Shown: positions 1 to 7,257 of the stretch, piece by piece
Numbering within the stretch: the stretch's first letter is position 1
Layout: every line of letters starts with the position of its first letter
Assembly (NCBI GenBank): GCA_029974855.1
Contig: JARKQO010000171.1
Span: forward strand, 1 to 8,848
DNA length: 8,848 nt
Direction of reading: 5' to 3'
Origin: Eubacteriales bacterium
GTDB taxonomy: Bacteria; Bacillota_A; Clostridia; Christensenellales; Aristaeellaceae
Program-made: the position numbers and the translations under genes
The notes under the pieces: model-generated
Told to the model about the DNA's origin: nothing
The model's input: only the letters and a program-made list of their open reading frames with translations
Database searches by the model: none

Positions 1-2
1 AT

Positions 3-980
3 TTGGACGGCTGGACGGACATTGTGCAGATCGCGAGCAACTTATTAGGCCATGCGGCTGGCCTGAAAGCGGACGGAACGGTCGTCGCGGTCGGCAATCC
101 ATACAGCGGGGAACTCAATGTGGAGGGATGGACGGACATTGCGCAGGTCGCATGCGGCTATGGCTGTACGATAGGGCTTAAGACGGATGGAACGGTCGTG
201 GCGGCCGGCGACAATTCTACCGGACAATGTAGCGTGGAGGGCTGGACGGATATCACGCAAATCGCGTCTTCCACCACTTCGACAGTGGGTGTTAAAAAGG
301 ATGGAACGGTCGTAGCGGCCGGCGATAACGAGTACTGGCAATGCGCCGTGGAGAACTGGACGAACGTCACCCAGGTGGCGTGCGGCTTCGACTTCACCCT
401 TGGGCTGACGGGCGAGGGCAAGGCGTTATTCACGGGCAATACCAAATTTCTTAGCTGGGAGTTATTCAGAGCTTATCTTGATGAAAGCCAGATGTTTGTC
501 CCTCCGTTCACCTTCCGGGGCGACATCACATGGATGTCACCGCTGAAAACGATTATCTCGAAGGAATATGAAGCGAATCCACAGGTATCCTTCCACGACG
601 ACATCATGGTATGCACCCTCGACCAGATCACGCTGCACGACCTGCCGATGCAGGGCGGCTATCTCCTGAAGGATGGGCAACTTGTGGCAATCCGCTTCCA
701 TACGCTCGGGGACGGCGGCGATATGTCGGCGCGGCTGAAGAGCTTACGGGACGCTCTGGCGCAAGAGCACGGTGATCCTACGCTTGAAACCCCGGAGCGG
801 ATCACGGCGGCCCTCGCCCAGACAGGTACAGAGGGCGATTTCACATCGGCCTTTGCGGATGGCGCGTGGTACGGCTGGGCGCTAGAGGACGGTTACACGT
901 TGATCGCTGTGGCGATGAAGGACGGGGCTGTTGAGGTGGTTTATGTAAACGAACCGGCGCTGGTTGGGGCAGGGGTGTAG
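3..980 (+). CDS. RCC1-repeat protein with C-terminal domain shared with the next gene (5'-truncated)
   Basis: Partial gene: the frame is open to the left edge and the TTG at position 3 lies inside a repeat, so the true start and any signal peptide are upstream. Residues 1-150 (counting from position 3) hold RCC1-type units with a period of 38-39 residues. Each has a GWTDIxQVA strand, a GLKxDGTVVAAGDN hairpin and a GQCxVE turn. RCC1 repeats form beta-propeller blades used for protein binding; about 3.5 blades are visible, and a full propeller usually has seven. Residues 169-320 form a separate domain with TWMSP near its start, a YLLKDGQLVAI strand, QEHGDP, ERI and WYGW. This domain is clearly related to the C-terminus of the LRR protein that follows. 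I know no biochemical function for it. The TAG stop is 123 bases before the next start. Extracellular location is inferred from the family and neighbours. Confidence 0.85.
   Translation: MDGWTDIVQIASNLLGHAAGLKADGTVVAVGNPYSGELNVEGWTDIAQVACGYGCTIGLKTDGTVVAAGDNSTGQCSVEGWTDITQIASSTTSTVGVKKDGTVVAAGDNEYWQCAVENWTNVTQVACGFDFTLGLTGEGKALFTGNTKFLSWELFRAYLDESQMFVPPFTFRGDITWMSPLKTIISKEYEANPQVSFHDDIMVCTLDQITLHDLPMQGGYLLKDGQLVAIRFHTLGDGGDMSARLKSLRDALAQEHGDPTLETPERITAALAQTGTEGDFTSAFADGAWYGWALEDGYTLIAVAMKDGAVEVVYVNEPALVGAGV
9..434 (+). repeat. Tandem RCC1 coding repeats, 114-117 bp period
   Basis: Four units begin at 9, 126, 240 and 354, each opening with a GG(C/A)TGGACGGA-like sequence (the last diverged to AACTGGACGAA). 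The 11-mer GGAACGGTCGT is identical at 75-85, 189-199 and 303-313, spaced exactly 114 bp (38 codons). Nucleotide identity at silent positions as well as residues indicates fairly recent duplication or ongoing homogenisation. The fourth unit is degenerate in its second half (GLTGEGKALFTGN) and closes the array. Confidence 0.85.
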
Positions 981-983
981 GAG

Positions 984-1010
984 GGCTGCTTCTCAGCCGC
1001 CTGCGGGCGG
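984..1010 (+). other. Two overlapping small hairpins after the RCC1 gene
   Basis: GGCTG (984-988) pairs with CAGCC (994-998) around CTTCT. CCGCC (997-1001) pairs with GGCGG (1006-1010) around TGCG. The two arms overlap at 997-998, so they cannot both form fully. No T-run follows, so this is not a standard intrinsic terminator. It could be a weak 3'-end structure or chance in GC-rich DNA. Confidence 0.25.
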
Positions 1011-1103
1011 GCACACGGCATATCTGGGCAACGTGCTCGCGGTGCTCCTGGAAAAGGTAACACAATAAACAATCTGATAGGCACGGAATAGGAGTGAAAA
1101 ACC

Positions 1104-2642
1104 ATGAAAAAGCGTACAAGGATTCTGGCAATGCCGCTGGCTCTCCTGCTGTGCCTGCGCATGACCGCACTGGCGCAGTCGCTCAGCGAGGGGAACTTCA
1201 CCTACAGCCTGCGCAGCGGAGCCGCCGTGATTCTGGCGTACACCGGGAGCGAGGTCGATGTCACGATTCCCGCCACGCTGGGCGGCGCTCCCGTGACGGC
1301 GATCGATAAAAACGCGTTTATTGAAACCGGGATTCGCGCCATACAGTTTCCCTCCACACTGCGCTCGATAGGGAATAACGCTTTTTGTCTCTCCGCGCTG
1401 GAAACTGTTTCACTGCCAGAAGGGTTTACAGAGCTGAATCCCTACGCCTTTGCCGCCAGTCCCGCGCTGAGGGAGGTCACGCTTCCCGAGGGGCTGACAA
1501 CCGTCTCCAATATGGCCTTCGGAGAATGTACATCCCTTGCTTCCGTAAACCTCCCCTCTACGGTAAGGCTCATTGAGGTGGCTGCCTTCATCTCCTGTTC
1601 GGCACTTACGGATATCAAGCTTCCCGAGGGGCTGATCGAGATAGAGGACACCGTGTTTTACGACTGCGTCGCTTTGAGAACGCTCACCCTTCCCGCCAGC
1701 CTTATGGCTATCGGCAAAGACGTCTTTTATGGCTGTCCTGATATCACGCTCCGCGTTACCCCGGGCTCGCTCGCCGAAGCGTATGCCATAGAAAACAAGA
1801 TCGGCTTCGAATACATTCCGGAGGAACCCGCCTTCGCCATTCCCGCCGATCTTGTCGGCGCGTGGCAGGGACAGGGCAAGCCTGTGGGCGGCGGCCCCGC
1901 CATCGAGCTGGAATTCATCATCAACGCCGACGGTACCGGCAGCTATACCTTCACCCAGGCGGGCTATATGGAAAGCCAGCTTATCACCGTCAGCCCCGGC
2001 GACGGGAGCTTCGCGGTGGATACCCCGCAAAACAGCCGGATCGGGCTGACCGCCTGCGAGGGAACCTACCGGTATGAAAACGGCGTTTTGACCCTTTCCG
2101 TTGCCAGCACCCTTTCCTCCGGCAGGACCTACCGCTACGAGGCCGAATGTCGCAAAAAGGAAGCGGAAACCTCCGCACCCGCGCTTCCCAACGGCATGAC
2201 ATGGGCCTCCACCCCGGAGGAGGTAATAGCGGTGATGGGCGCGGGAGAGGCGCAGACGGTCCAGCAAGGCAATCTTGCCTTCTACGCCTTCGATAACGAG
2301 ACGATGGGCGGCTATACCATGCAGCCAAGCTACATCTTCAGGGACGACCGGCTCGCCGTGGTCAGCTACGCGGTGGTGATGGAACCGCCGGACGACGCGG
2401 AGCAAATCATCGCGGATTTGAAGGAACAGCTGTCGCTGGAATACGGCGAGCCGAGCCCGGACAGCCTCGAGCGGATCGTGGCCGGGCTGACTGTGCTGGG
2501 CATGCCGCCCGAGTTCCTGGCCACGTTCCGGAACAGCCCGTGGTTCGGATGGGTTCTGGAGGAAAGCGATACGCTGGTTTTGCTGCTCAACTACGGAGGG
2601 GACATAGGGTTCATGTATCTCAACAAGGCGGTCTTACGATAA
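1104..2642 (+). CDS. Secreted BspA-type leucine-rich-repeat protein
   Basis: Start ATG 1104 follows AGGAG at 1090-1094 (9-base spacer). Residues 1-24 are a Sec signal peptide (MKKR, hydrophobic core, ALA|QS cleavage likely after 24). Residues 29-238 are BspA/LRR_5 repeats with the marker proline at 83, 105, 128, 151, 174 and 197, i.e. a 22-23-residue period, closed by a cap (PGSLAEAYAIENK). LRRs of this type are surface solenoids linked to adhesion or protein binding. Residues 250-350 look like a lipocalin-like beta barrel region (GAWQGQG, DGTGSYTF, GTYRYENGVLTL). Residues 360-510 are the domain shared with the upstream RCC1 protein (MTWAST, YIFRDDRLAVV, LEYGEP, LERI, WFGW). No sortase or other anchor motif is present at the C-terminus, so release or non-covalent retention is likely. 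ATA isoleucine codons recur, unlike in the 925-residue gene. Confidence 0.88.
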   Translation: MKKRTRILAMPLALLLCLRMTALAQSLSEGNFTYSLRSGAAVILAYTGSEVDVTIPATLGGAPVTAIDKNAFIETGIRAIQFPSTLRSIGNNAFCLSALETVSLPEGFTELNPYAFAASPALREVTLPEGLTTVSNMAFGECTSLASVNLPSTVRLIEVAAFISCSALTDIKLPEGLIEIEDTVFYDCVALRTLTLPASLMAIGKDVFYGCPDITLRVTPGSLAEAYAIENKIGFEYIPEEPAFAIPADLVGAWQGQGKPVGGGPAIELEFIINADGTGSYTFTQAGYMESQLITVSPGDGSFAVDTPQNSRIGLTACEGTYRYENGVLTLSVASTLSSGRTYRYEAECRKKEAETSAPALPNGMTWASTPEEVIAVMGAGEAQTVQQGNLAFYAFDNETMGGYTMQPSYIFRDDRLAVVSYAVVMEPPDDAEQIIADLKEQLSLEYGEPSPDSLERIVAGLTVLGMPPEFLATFRNSPWFGWVLEESDTLVLLLNYGGDIGFMYLNKAVLR

Positions 2643-2911
2643 CGCGGAGCGCGGAGACGACCGACTGCATCCTTTTACTGCGCATGGATGGAGCGGCAGA
2701 ACCAGCACGGACTGACGCGGAAGAATTGTATGTTCCAAATGTGCGCTAGAGCTGCCGGGGGACTCAGAAAAAAGCTGTCGGTGGGGTCCCGTGATTCTAT
2801 CATAGGGCATTCAAGACATGAGTGCCAGTATAAGCCGTTTATCCGCATCTGCCGCTATCCCCCTGATCCTGCTTCAACCAATACCATACAAATAACGAAA
2901 GGGGCATCACT
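2643..2911 (+). other. 269-base spacer, no convincing gene
   Basis: This is the longest non-coding stretch of the window. A weak imperfect direct repeat is visible: AGCTGCCGGGGGACTC (2750-2765) against AGCTGTCGGTGGGGTC (2772-2787). An interrupted inverted pair, GGGAC/GTCCC, spans 2759-2790. I see no good -35/-10 pair at normal spacing, although TATAAG occurs at 2829-2834. The end of the spacer carries the ribosome site GAAAGGGG at 2897-2904 for the next gene. A promoter for the next gene probably lies here, given its length, but I cannot place it. Confidence 0.4.
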
Positions 2912-5689
2912 ATGAAAGAAACTCTCCGCATCAACAAAGGTCTGGTATGGTCCCTCACCCTCCTGCTGGTACTTTCCCTTATCCTCGGTGCAATGGCCGA
3001 GCCCGGCACGATCTTCCCTTGGCTCAGCTACACCCTGGACGTGGCGCTGGTCACCACAGACCCGGAAACGGTCAATGATCCGGATGCGCCAAGCGGCGGA
3101 GCCATTGTGATGGTCAAGCTGATCTCGCCCTATGGGACGGTTTCAACGGAGGACATTGAAGCCCACTGCGAGAAAATCCGCTTTCGTGACGCGGAGGGCG
3201 ACGAGTACGCGCCATATTCCTGGCGGGTCCGGGGCGTGGATTTCGATGAGACCAAGGGATTCAGTACAAAACCCCAGCAGGACGGCTTTGAACTGCTGTA
3301 CTTTCTGGAAGGGAAAACCGCCGACGGGGTGAGCGGCGCCCAGCTGCTGATCCCCACCGGGGTGGAGGGGGAGCGGGTCGTGGTTTCCCTGGACAAGGCC
3401 CCCCACGGCGGGGCGGAGGAGGAGGCCCCGGAGGCGGAGGAAGCCGCTGCCGGCATCGGCGCTTCCTTTGTGCTGGGGGGCGTCCGGTATACCATTTCCA
3501 CCCTGGAGGACCAGCCCCCCTACGTGCCCCAAAACTTCATGGACGGCAAGGAGGGCCACCTGGTAGCCTTCTCCTATCCCGGACCTGGCAAAGAGGCGGA
3601 GAAGGCGAACGATCAGCTCTATGACGGCGCCCGGCTGATCCAGCCCAACGGCGATCTGGTGCGGGCCTATTGCAACAGCGACAATATCGGCAATCCCTAC
3701 GAGCTGTTCTTTGGCCTGTCCGGCGATGTTCTTCTGGGGGATTGCGTTTTTACCATCCAGGGGGATGAGGGGGAGGTGCGCATCCCGCTGTCCGGCCAGG
3801 AGGCGGCAGGCCCCCAAGAAGAGGCAACCCCTGAGCCCGCCCCGGAAAGCTCCCCCTTAGCCCCCCAGGCGGCGGCAACGGAGGAGCCGGCTGAGGCCCT
3901 TGCGCCGGAACCGGCGGAGGACCGGGCCGCCAACGCCTTCTCCTTTACCGTGGGCGGCGAGACCTATGAGCTGGCCCTGGTCAGCGTGGCCTATGACAAG
4001 GACGAAAAGCAGATGGGCGTGGAAATCATCCTGTACGACCATGAGCTGATGGATTTTATTTGGGACAAGGAGCTGGCGCTGCCCTTTGGATGCGGCATCA
4101 TCGGCGCCAAGGACGGCTTCCTTTACACCGAGGCTTTTTCGGCCACGATTTCCACCCCCATGCACGTGACCTTCTACCTGGACACGAAAAACGTGCCGGA
4201 TCTGGTCTGCTTTGGCATGCTGAACGAGAAGGACTATGGGGCCTCCGAGGATTTCGCCTTGGTGGACCCGGAAAACAGCCAGTTCGTATCCACCTTCCCC
4301 CTTTCGGCGCTGCTGAAAAATGAAAAGAAGCCGGACGTTCTGTTGGGGGAAGCGGCGGAGGGCGAGCCCGGGGAGGACGCGGCCCCCGTGGCAACCCCCG
4401 CGCCCTCCGTGGCGGTCAGCGAAAACGCCGGCGAGATGGAACAGAAAATCGCCGCTGTGCTGACCCAGTGCGCAGAGGGCGTTACGGACGAATGGCAGCT
4501 GGCCATTTACCGGGCCGGCGTCCAGGGCGTACAGGCGGACCCGGAGAAGGAAGGGGTTTACGCCTTCCGGCTGCGGAGCTTCAACCCCGGCCTGAAGGAC
4601 CTGGGAAAATACCAGGGGGAAAACAAGCAGGGCTATCTGGCGCGGCTGCTGGAAAACACCCGGGCCTATGACCTGGAGGCTTCCTTGACCCTGGCGGAGG
4701 GGGAGTTTACGGCCAAGAGCGTCAAGGCATTGCAAAGCGCCGTGAAAAAGGCCGCGGCCGCTTCCCTGAAGGCCTTCAAGGATACCCGGGTGCTGAGCGC
4801 CATTGTGGAGGAGCTGCTCTATGACGGCTTCGGAACAAGCGTGAAGAAAGCGGAGGACCTGCTGTCCCCTTCCCCCGAATACCGGGCCTGGATCAGCCAG
4901 CGGGACGGTACCCTGTCCAGCCTCAGCGCGGAGCAGTGGGTGGCGTTTTTCTACGGGCAGGTCAAGCAGTCCCTGGATGTAACCGGGGGCCCTTATGCTC
5001 TCACGCTGAAGTGCACCGGCGTGGATATGGCGCAGCTGCTGGAAAACGCCAGGACCGGCGCGCTGCAAGCCTTGGCCTTTATGCCCTACGACCAGCGGTG
5101 GGAAGGGGACCGGGTGGAGGGGGAATTGCTGCGGGCCCTGGCGGACAACGCTCTCGCCATGAAAAAGAAGGGCAAGGAGGTCCTCCCCATCTCCCTGAGC
5201 GTGGACGGAGAGCCCTTTTACAGCGGCGATTACGAGGACATGCTGGCGGCCTACGCCTATAGCGGCGCCCTGGAGGACCTGCGGGACGATGCCCAGAACC
5301 TGCCCGACGAGGCCGCCCAGGAGTTTCCCAAGGCGGGATGGCTCAGCGGCTCCAAAAGCGGCACCCAGGTGAGGGTGAAGGCCCCCAAGGATTCCGTGGC
5401 CTATTACGTGCAGCTGCGGAAGTATGATACCAACGAGCTGGCTGTGGCGGGCTTCGTGAGGCCGGGCTCCACCTGCGTCCTGCGGGTGCCCAAGGGGGAC
5501 TACTACTTTGTGATGGCCAGCGGCTCCATCTGGTACGGAGAGGAAGCCCTGTTCGGCGACGAAACCGATTTTTCCAAAACAGGCCTGTTTGAGGTGAAGA
5601 GCAGCAAATACTACCACACCGTAACCCTGAAGGTGGTGGAGGGCGGGAACATGCCGGTGTACGGCGCGGATGAGGAGGATTTGCAGTAA
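2912..5689 (+). CDS. Large secreted multidomain protein, function unknown
   Basis: ATG 2912 follows GAAAGGGG (2897-2904, 7-base spacer). Residues 1-29 are a Sec signal peptide, hydrophobic from 11 to 26, with cleavage likely after AMA (29). Residues 33-163, 183-296 and 343-470 look like three beta-rich, possibly Ig-like (DUF4352-style) domains; F-VGG-xYxxxL/I openings recur at 186-197 and 345-356. They are separated by linkers rich in Glu, Ala and Pro (164-180, 297-342, 475-505). Residues 506-805 are mostly helical, with LLENTR (579-584) and LLENAR (709-714) hinting at a duplicated unit. Residues 811-908 are a beta-rich end domain (VRVKAPKDS, GSIWYGEEALFGD, YYHTVTLKV) of a type I recall at the C-termini of other Clostridia extracellular proteins. 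No catalytic motif, cell-wall anchor or C-terminal membrane segment is visible. Codon use is strongly biased to CCC/CTG and contains no ATA, unlike the LRR genes on both sides. Confidence 0.85.
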   Translation: MKETLRINKGLVWSLTLLLVLSLILGAMAEPGTIFPWLSYTLDVALVTTDPETVNDPDAPSGGAIVMVKLISPYGTVSTEDIEAHCEKIRFRDAEGDEYAPYSWRVRGVDFDETKGFSTKPQQDGFELLYFLEGKTADGVSGAQLLIPTGVEGERVVVSLDKAPHGGAEEEAPEAEEAAAGIGASFVLGGVRYTISTLEDQPPYVPQNFMDGKEGHLVAFSYPGPGKEAEKANDQLYDGARLIQPNGDLVRAYCNSDNIGNPYELFFGLSGDVLLGDCVFTIQGDEGEVRIPLSGQEAAGPQEEATPEPAPESSPLAPQAAATEEPAEALAPEPAEDRAANAFSFTVGGETYELALVSVAYDKDEKQMGVEIILYDHELMDFIWDKELALPFGCGIIGAKDGFLYTEAFSATISTPMHVTFYLDTKNVPDLVCFGMLNEKDYGASEDFALVDPENSQFVSTFPLSALLKNEKKPDVLLGEAAEGEPGEDAAPVATPAPSVAVSENAGEMEQKIAAVLTQCAEGVTDEWQLAIYRAGVQGVQADPEKEGVYAFRLRSFNPGLKDLGKYQGENKQGYLARLLENTRAYDLEASLTLAEGEFTAKSVKALQSAVKKAAAASLKAFKDTRVLSAIVEELLYDGFGTSVKKAEDLLSPSPEYRAWISQRDGTLSSLSAEQWVAFFYGQVKQSLDVTGGPYALTLKCTGVDMAQLLENARTGALQALAFMPYDQRWEGDRVEGELLRALADNALAMKKKGKEVLPISLSVDGEPFYSGDYEDMLAAYAYSGALEDLRDDAQNLPDEAAQEFPKAGWLSGSKSGTQVRVKAPKDSVAYYVQLRKYDTNELAVAGFVRPGSTCVLRVPKGDYYFVMASGSIWYGEEALFGDETDFSKTGLFEVKSSKYYHTVTLKVVEGGNMPVYGADEEDLQ

Positions 5690-5700
5690 GGAGGCCATGG

Positions 5701-5745
5701 TCCCCGCCGGGGAGGGCCCTGGGCGGGCCTCCCCAAGGCCCGCCC
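5701..5745 (+). terminator. GC-rich double hairpin between genes, no T-run
   Basis: TCCCC (5701-5705) pairs with GGGGA (5709-5713) around GCC. A stronger 10-bp perfect stem follows: GGGCGGGCCT (5721-5730) with AGGCCCGCCC (5736-5745) around CCCCA. It sits 11 bases after the preceding stop and ends 18 bases before the ribosome site of the next gene. There is no T-run on either strand, so it is not a canonical intrinsic terminator. It could be a terminator used with a factor, an mRNA-stabilising 3' structure, or a partial attenuator that lowers expression of the LRR lipoprotein. Confidence 0.4.
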
Positions 5746-5779
5746 GGCGTCGGGAACAGGAAAAGGAAGTGCTTCTTTC

Positions 5780-7225
5780 ATGAAAAAAGCGGTCATGATG
5801 GTTCTCTGTTTCGCGTTGCTCGCCGTCCTTGGGGGATGCCAGAAAACCGGCTATTTTACCAGCGGGGATTATGGTTACGATCTATATGAAAGTGGGAATG
5901 CAATCATCAGAGCGTATCATGGCGGCGAGGCGGTTCTCACGTTGCCGGCGCGGCTGGACGGTCATCCCGTTACGGGCATCGGGGGTTATTCTTTTAATGA
6001 TACCAGAGTACGCTCTGTTATTTCGCTGGAAATCCCTGAGGGCTACACGGAAATCGTTTCTAGCGCGTTCCAAAACAGCTTGCGGCTGGAAAGCGTCAAG
6101 CTTCCCGGCACGTTGAAGTATATTAGCAGCTACGCGTTCAGCGGCACGCAAAGCCTGCGCCGTCTTGAGCTTCCGGAGGGACTGACAACGCTGGGCGACC
6201 TTGCCTTTGGCGACTCGGCACTGGAAAGCATCCATATCCCCGACACCGTAACCGATTTCAGGGATAATCCGTTTGCGGGGTGCAGGCAGCTTCGGGAAAT
6301 CATCATTTCGGATCGGCAGCCCATGCTTCGCTGGACCGGCGGCGTGCTGACGAATCAGGCAAGAACCGACCTGCTTGTCTACCCGGCCTCGCGCACGGAG
6401 ACCCGGTATTCTGTGCCGGAAGGAATACTGAACATAGCGCCCTATGCGTTTGCGGGCTGTCCGTCGCTTCAAAGCATAGAGCTGCCCTCCGGCGTTGAGA
6501 AGATCGGCGGGAATGCGTTCTCCGGTTGCACCGCGCTGGAATCGGCCGTGGTTCCGGCCAGCGTTACGGCCTTCGGCCCCAGCGTTTTCGAGGGATGCGA
6601 AAGGCTGACGCTGGTGGTGCCATGGGGCTCTGCGGCGGAGCAGTACGCCAAGGAAAACAAATTGCCCTACCGGTATTCCGAACCGGAAGCCCAGGCGGAG
6701 GAAGCGCCGGGGGGTACGGCCGTTCCATCAACCGCCGCCTCCGCAAACCAAACGCAGATGCCATCTGTAACGCAGCCATCGGCGGCCCGCGAGCCGCCGG
6801 CCTTCACCACCAAAGACTTCCGCTGGCCTGTTCCCGCCCCGGGAGAGCGGCTGTATATCGGAGAGGCGGAGGTTTCCCAGGCGGATCAGCTGTATGTGGC
6901 GTTTATCCTATCCTCGGATGGAACGGAAATACACGACCTGACGATCTATCTGGCGGACCTGGCCATAAGGATCGAGTCCGGCAACACGGTTACGGAGCTG
7001 ACGGGCGGCACTGTCACGGAAAGGTACAGCGGCTCCTTCGGAACCAACCCCAATGCTTTCGCGCTGAACCTGGGAAGAACCCAAATCACGGATTTCACCA
7101 TTACCGGCGGTACGGCCTCCTGCATCCTGGCCTATGTGTATCATCATTCCGGCTCCATTGGCTCCCCCGGTTCCTCCGCCGACGTGCCCTTTGATGTGGC
7201 CACGGTGGCATTCCAGCGCCAATAG
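5780..7225 (+). CDS. BspA-type LRR lipoprotein with C-terminal beta domain
   Basis: ATG 5780 follows AGGAAG at 5764-5769 (10-base spacer). Residues 1-20 are a lipoprotein signal: MKK, hydrophobic core and lipobox LGGC, with Cys20 the likely lipidated residue, so the protein is tethered to the outer face of the membrane. Residues 25-300 are LRR_5 repeats with marker prolines at 56, 86, 109, 132, 154, 213, 236 and 259 (period 22-23). The 154-213 gap holds the longer strand-rich insertion typical of BspA proteins (GGVLTNQARTDLLVYP). The solenoid ends in the cap PWGSAAEQYAKENK, matching the cap of the LRR protein at 1104. Residues 301-342 are a Pro/Ala/Thr/Ser linker. Residues 355-480 are a beta-rich domain I do not recognise; it differs from the C-terminal domain of the other LRR protein. 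ATA codons recur. A role in binding or adhesion is inferred from the family. Confidence 0.87.
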   Translation: MKKAVMMVLCFALLAVLGGCQKTGYFTSGDYGYDLYESGNAIIRAYHGGEAVLTLPARLDGHPVTGIGGYSFNDTRVRSVISLEIPEGYTEIVSSAFQNSLRLESVKLPGTLKYISSYAFSGTQSLRRLELPEGLTTLGDLAFGDSALESIHIPDTVTDFRDNPFAGCRQLREIIISDRQPMLRWTGGVLTNQARTDLLVYPASRTETRYSVPEGILNIAPYAFAGCPSLQSIELPSGVEKIGGNAFSGCTALESAVVPASVTAFGPSVFEGCERLTLVVPWGSAAEQYAKENKLPYRYSEPEAQAEEAPGGTAVPSTAASANQTQMPSVTQPSAAREPPAFTTKDFRWPVPAPGERLYIGEAEVSQADQLYVAFILSSDGTEIHDLTIYLADLAIRIESGNTVTELTGGTVTERYSGSFGTNPNAFALNLGRTQITDFTITGGTASCILAYVYHHSGSIGSPGSSADVPFDVATVAFQRQ

Positions 7226-7240
7226 GGCTGTAACGCCTTT

Positions 7241-7245
7241 GGGAG
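7241..7245 (+). promoter_or_regulatory. Ribosome binding site deciding the HTH gene start
   Basis: GGGAG directly abuts the in-frame ATG at 7246, leaving no spacer, but sits 12 bases before the in-frame ATG at 7258. The downstream ATG is therefore the better start; it drops only four residues (MSHA). The 12-base spacing is slightly long. Confidence 0.5.
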
Positions 7246-7257
7246 ATGAGCCATGCT

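Noticed and set aside
9..434. CRISPR-like regular repeats
   Set aside because: The regular 114-bp spacing is codon-phased and encodes RCC1 blades; the intervening sequence is also conserved, unlike spacers.
1410..2405. 331-codon minus-strand frame inside the LRR gene
   Set aside because: Antisense to regular 23-residue LRRs, which produce periodic open antisense frames; no ribosome site or family features.
2810..2834. Promoter-like TTCAAG and TATAAG pair
   Set aside because: The spacer is only 13 bases, too short for a standard sigma-70-type promoter.
2688..2915. 75-codon open frame ending in an ATGA overlap with the large secreted protein gene
   Set aside because: No ribosome site near its ATG, composition does not look like a protein, and the overlap arises simply because ATGA begins ATGAAAGAA. 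The large gene has its own strong ribosome site.
3857..5698. 613-codon open frame on the minus strand
   Set aside because: Shadow of the + strand gene caused by its GC-rich third positions. The product is rich in His, Gln and Gly, with no domain sense, and the + strand frame has signal peptide and ribosome site.
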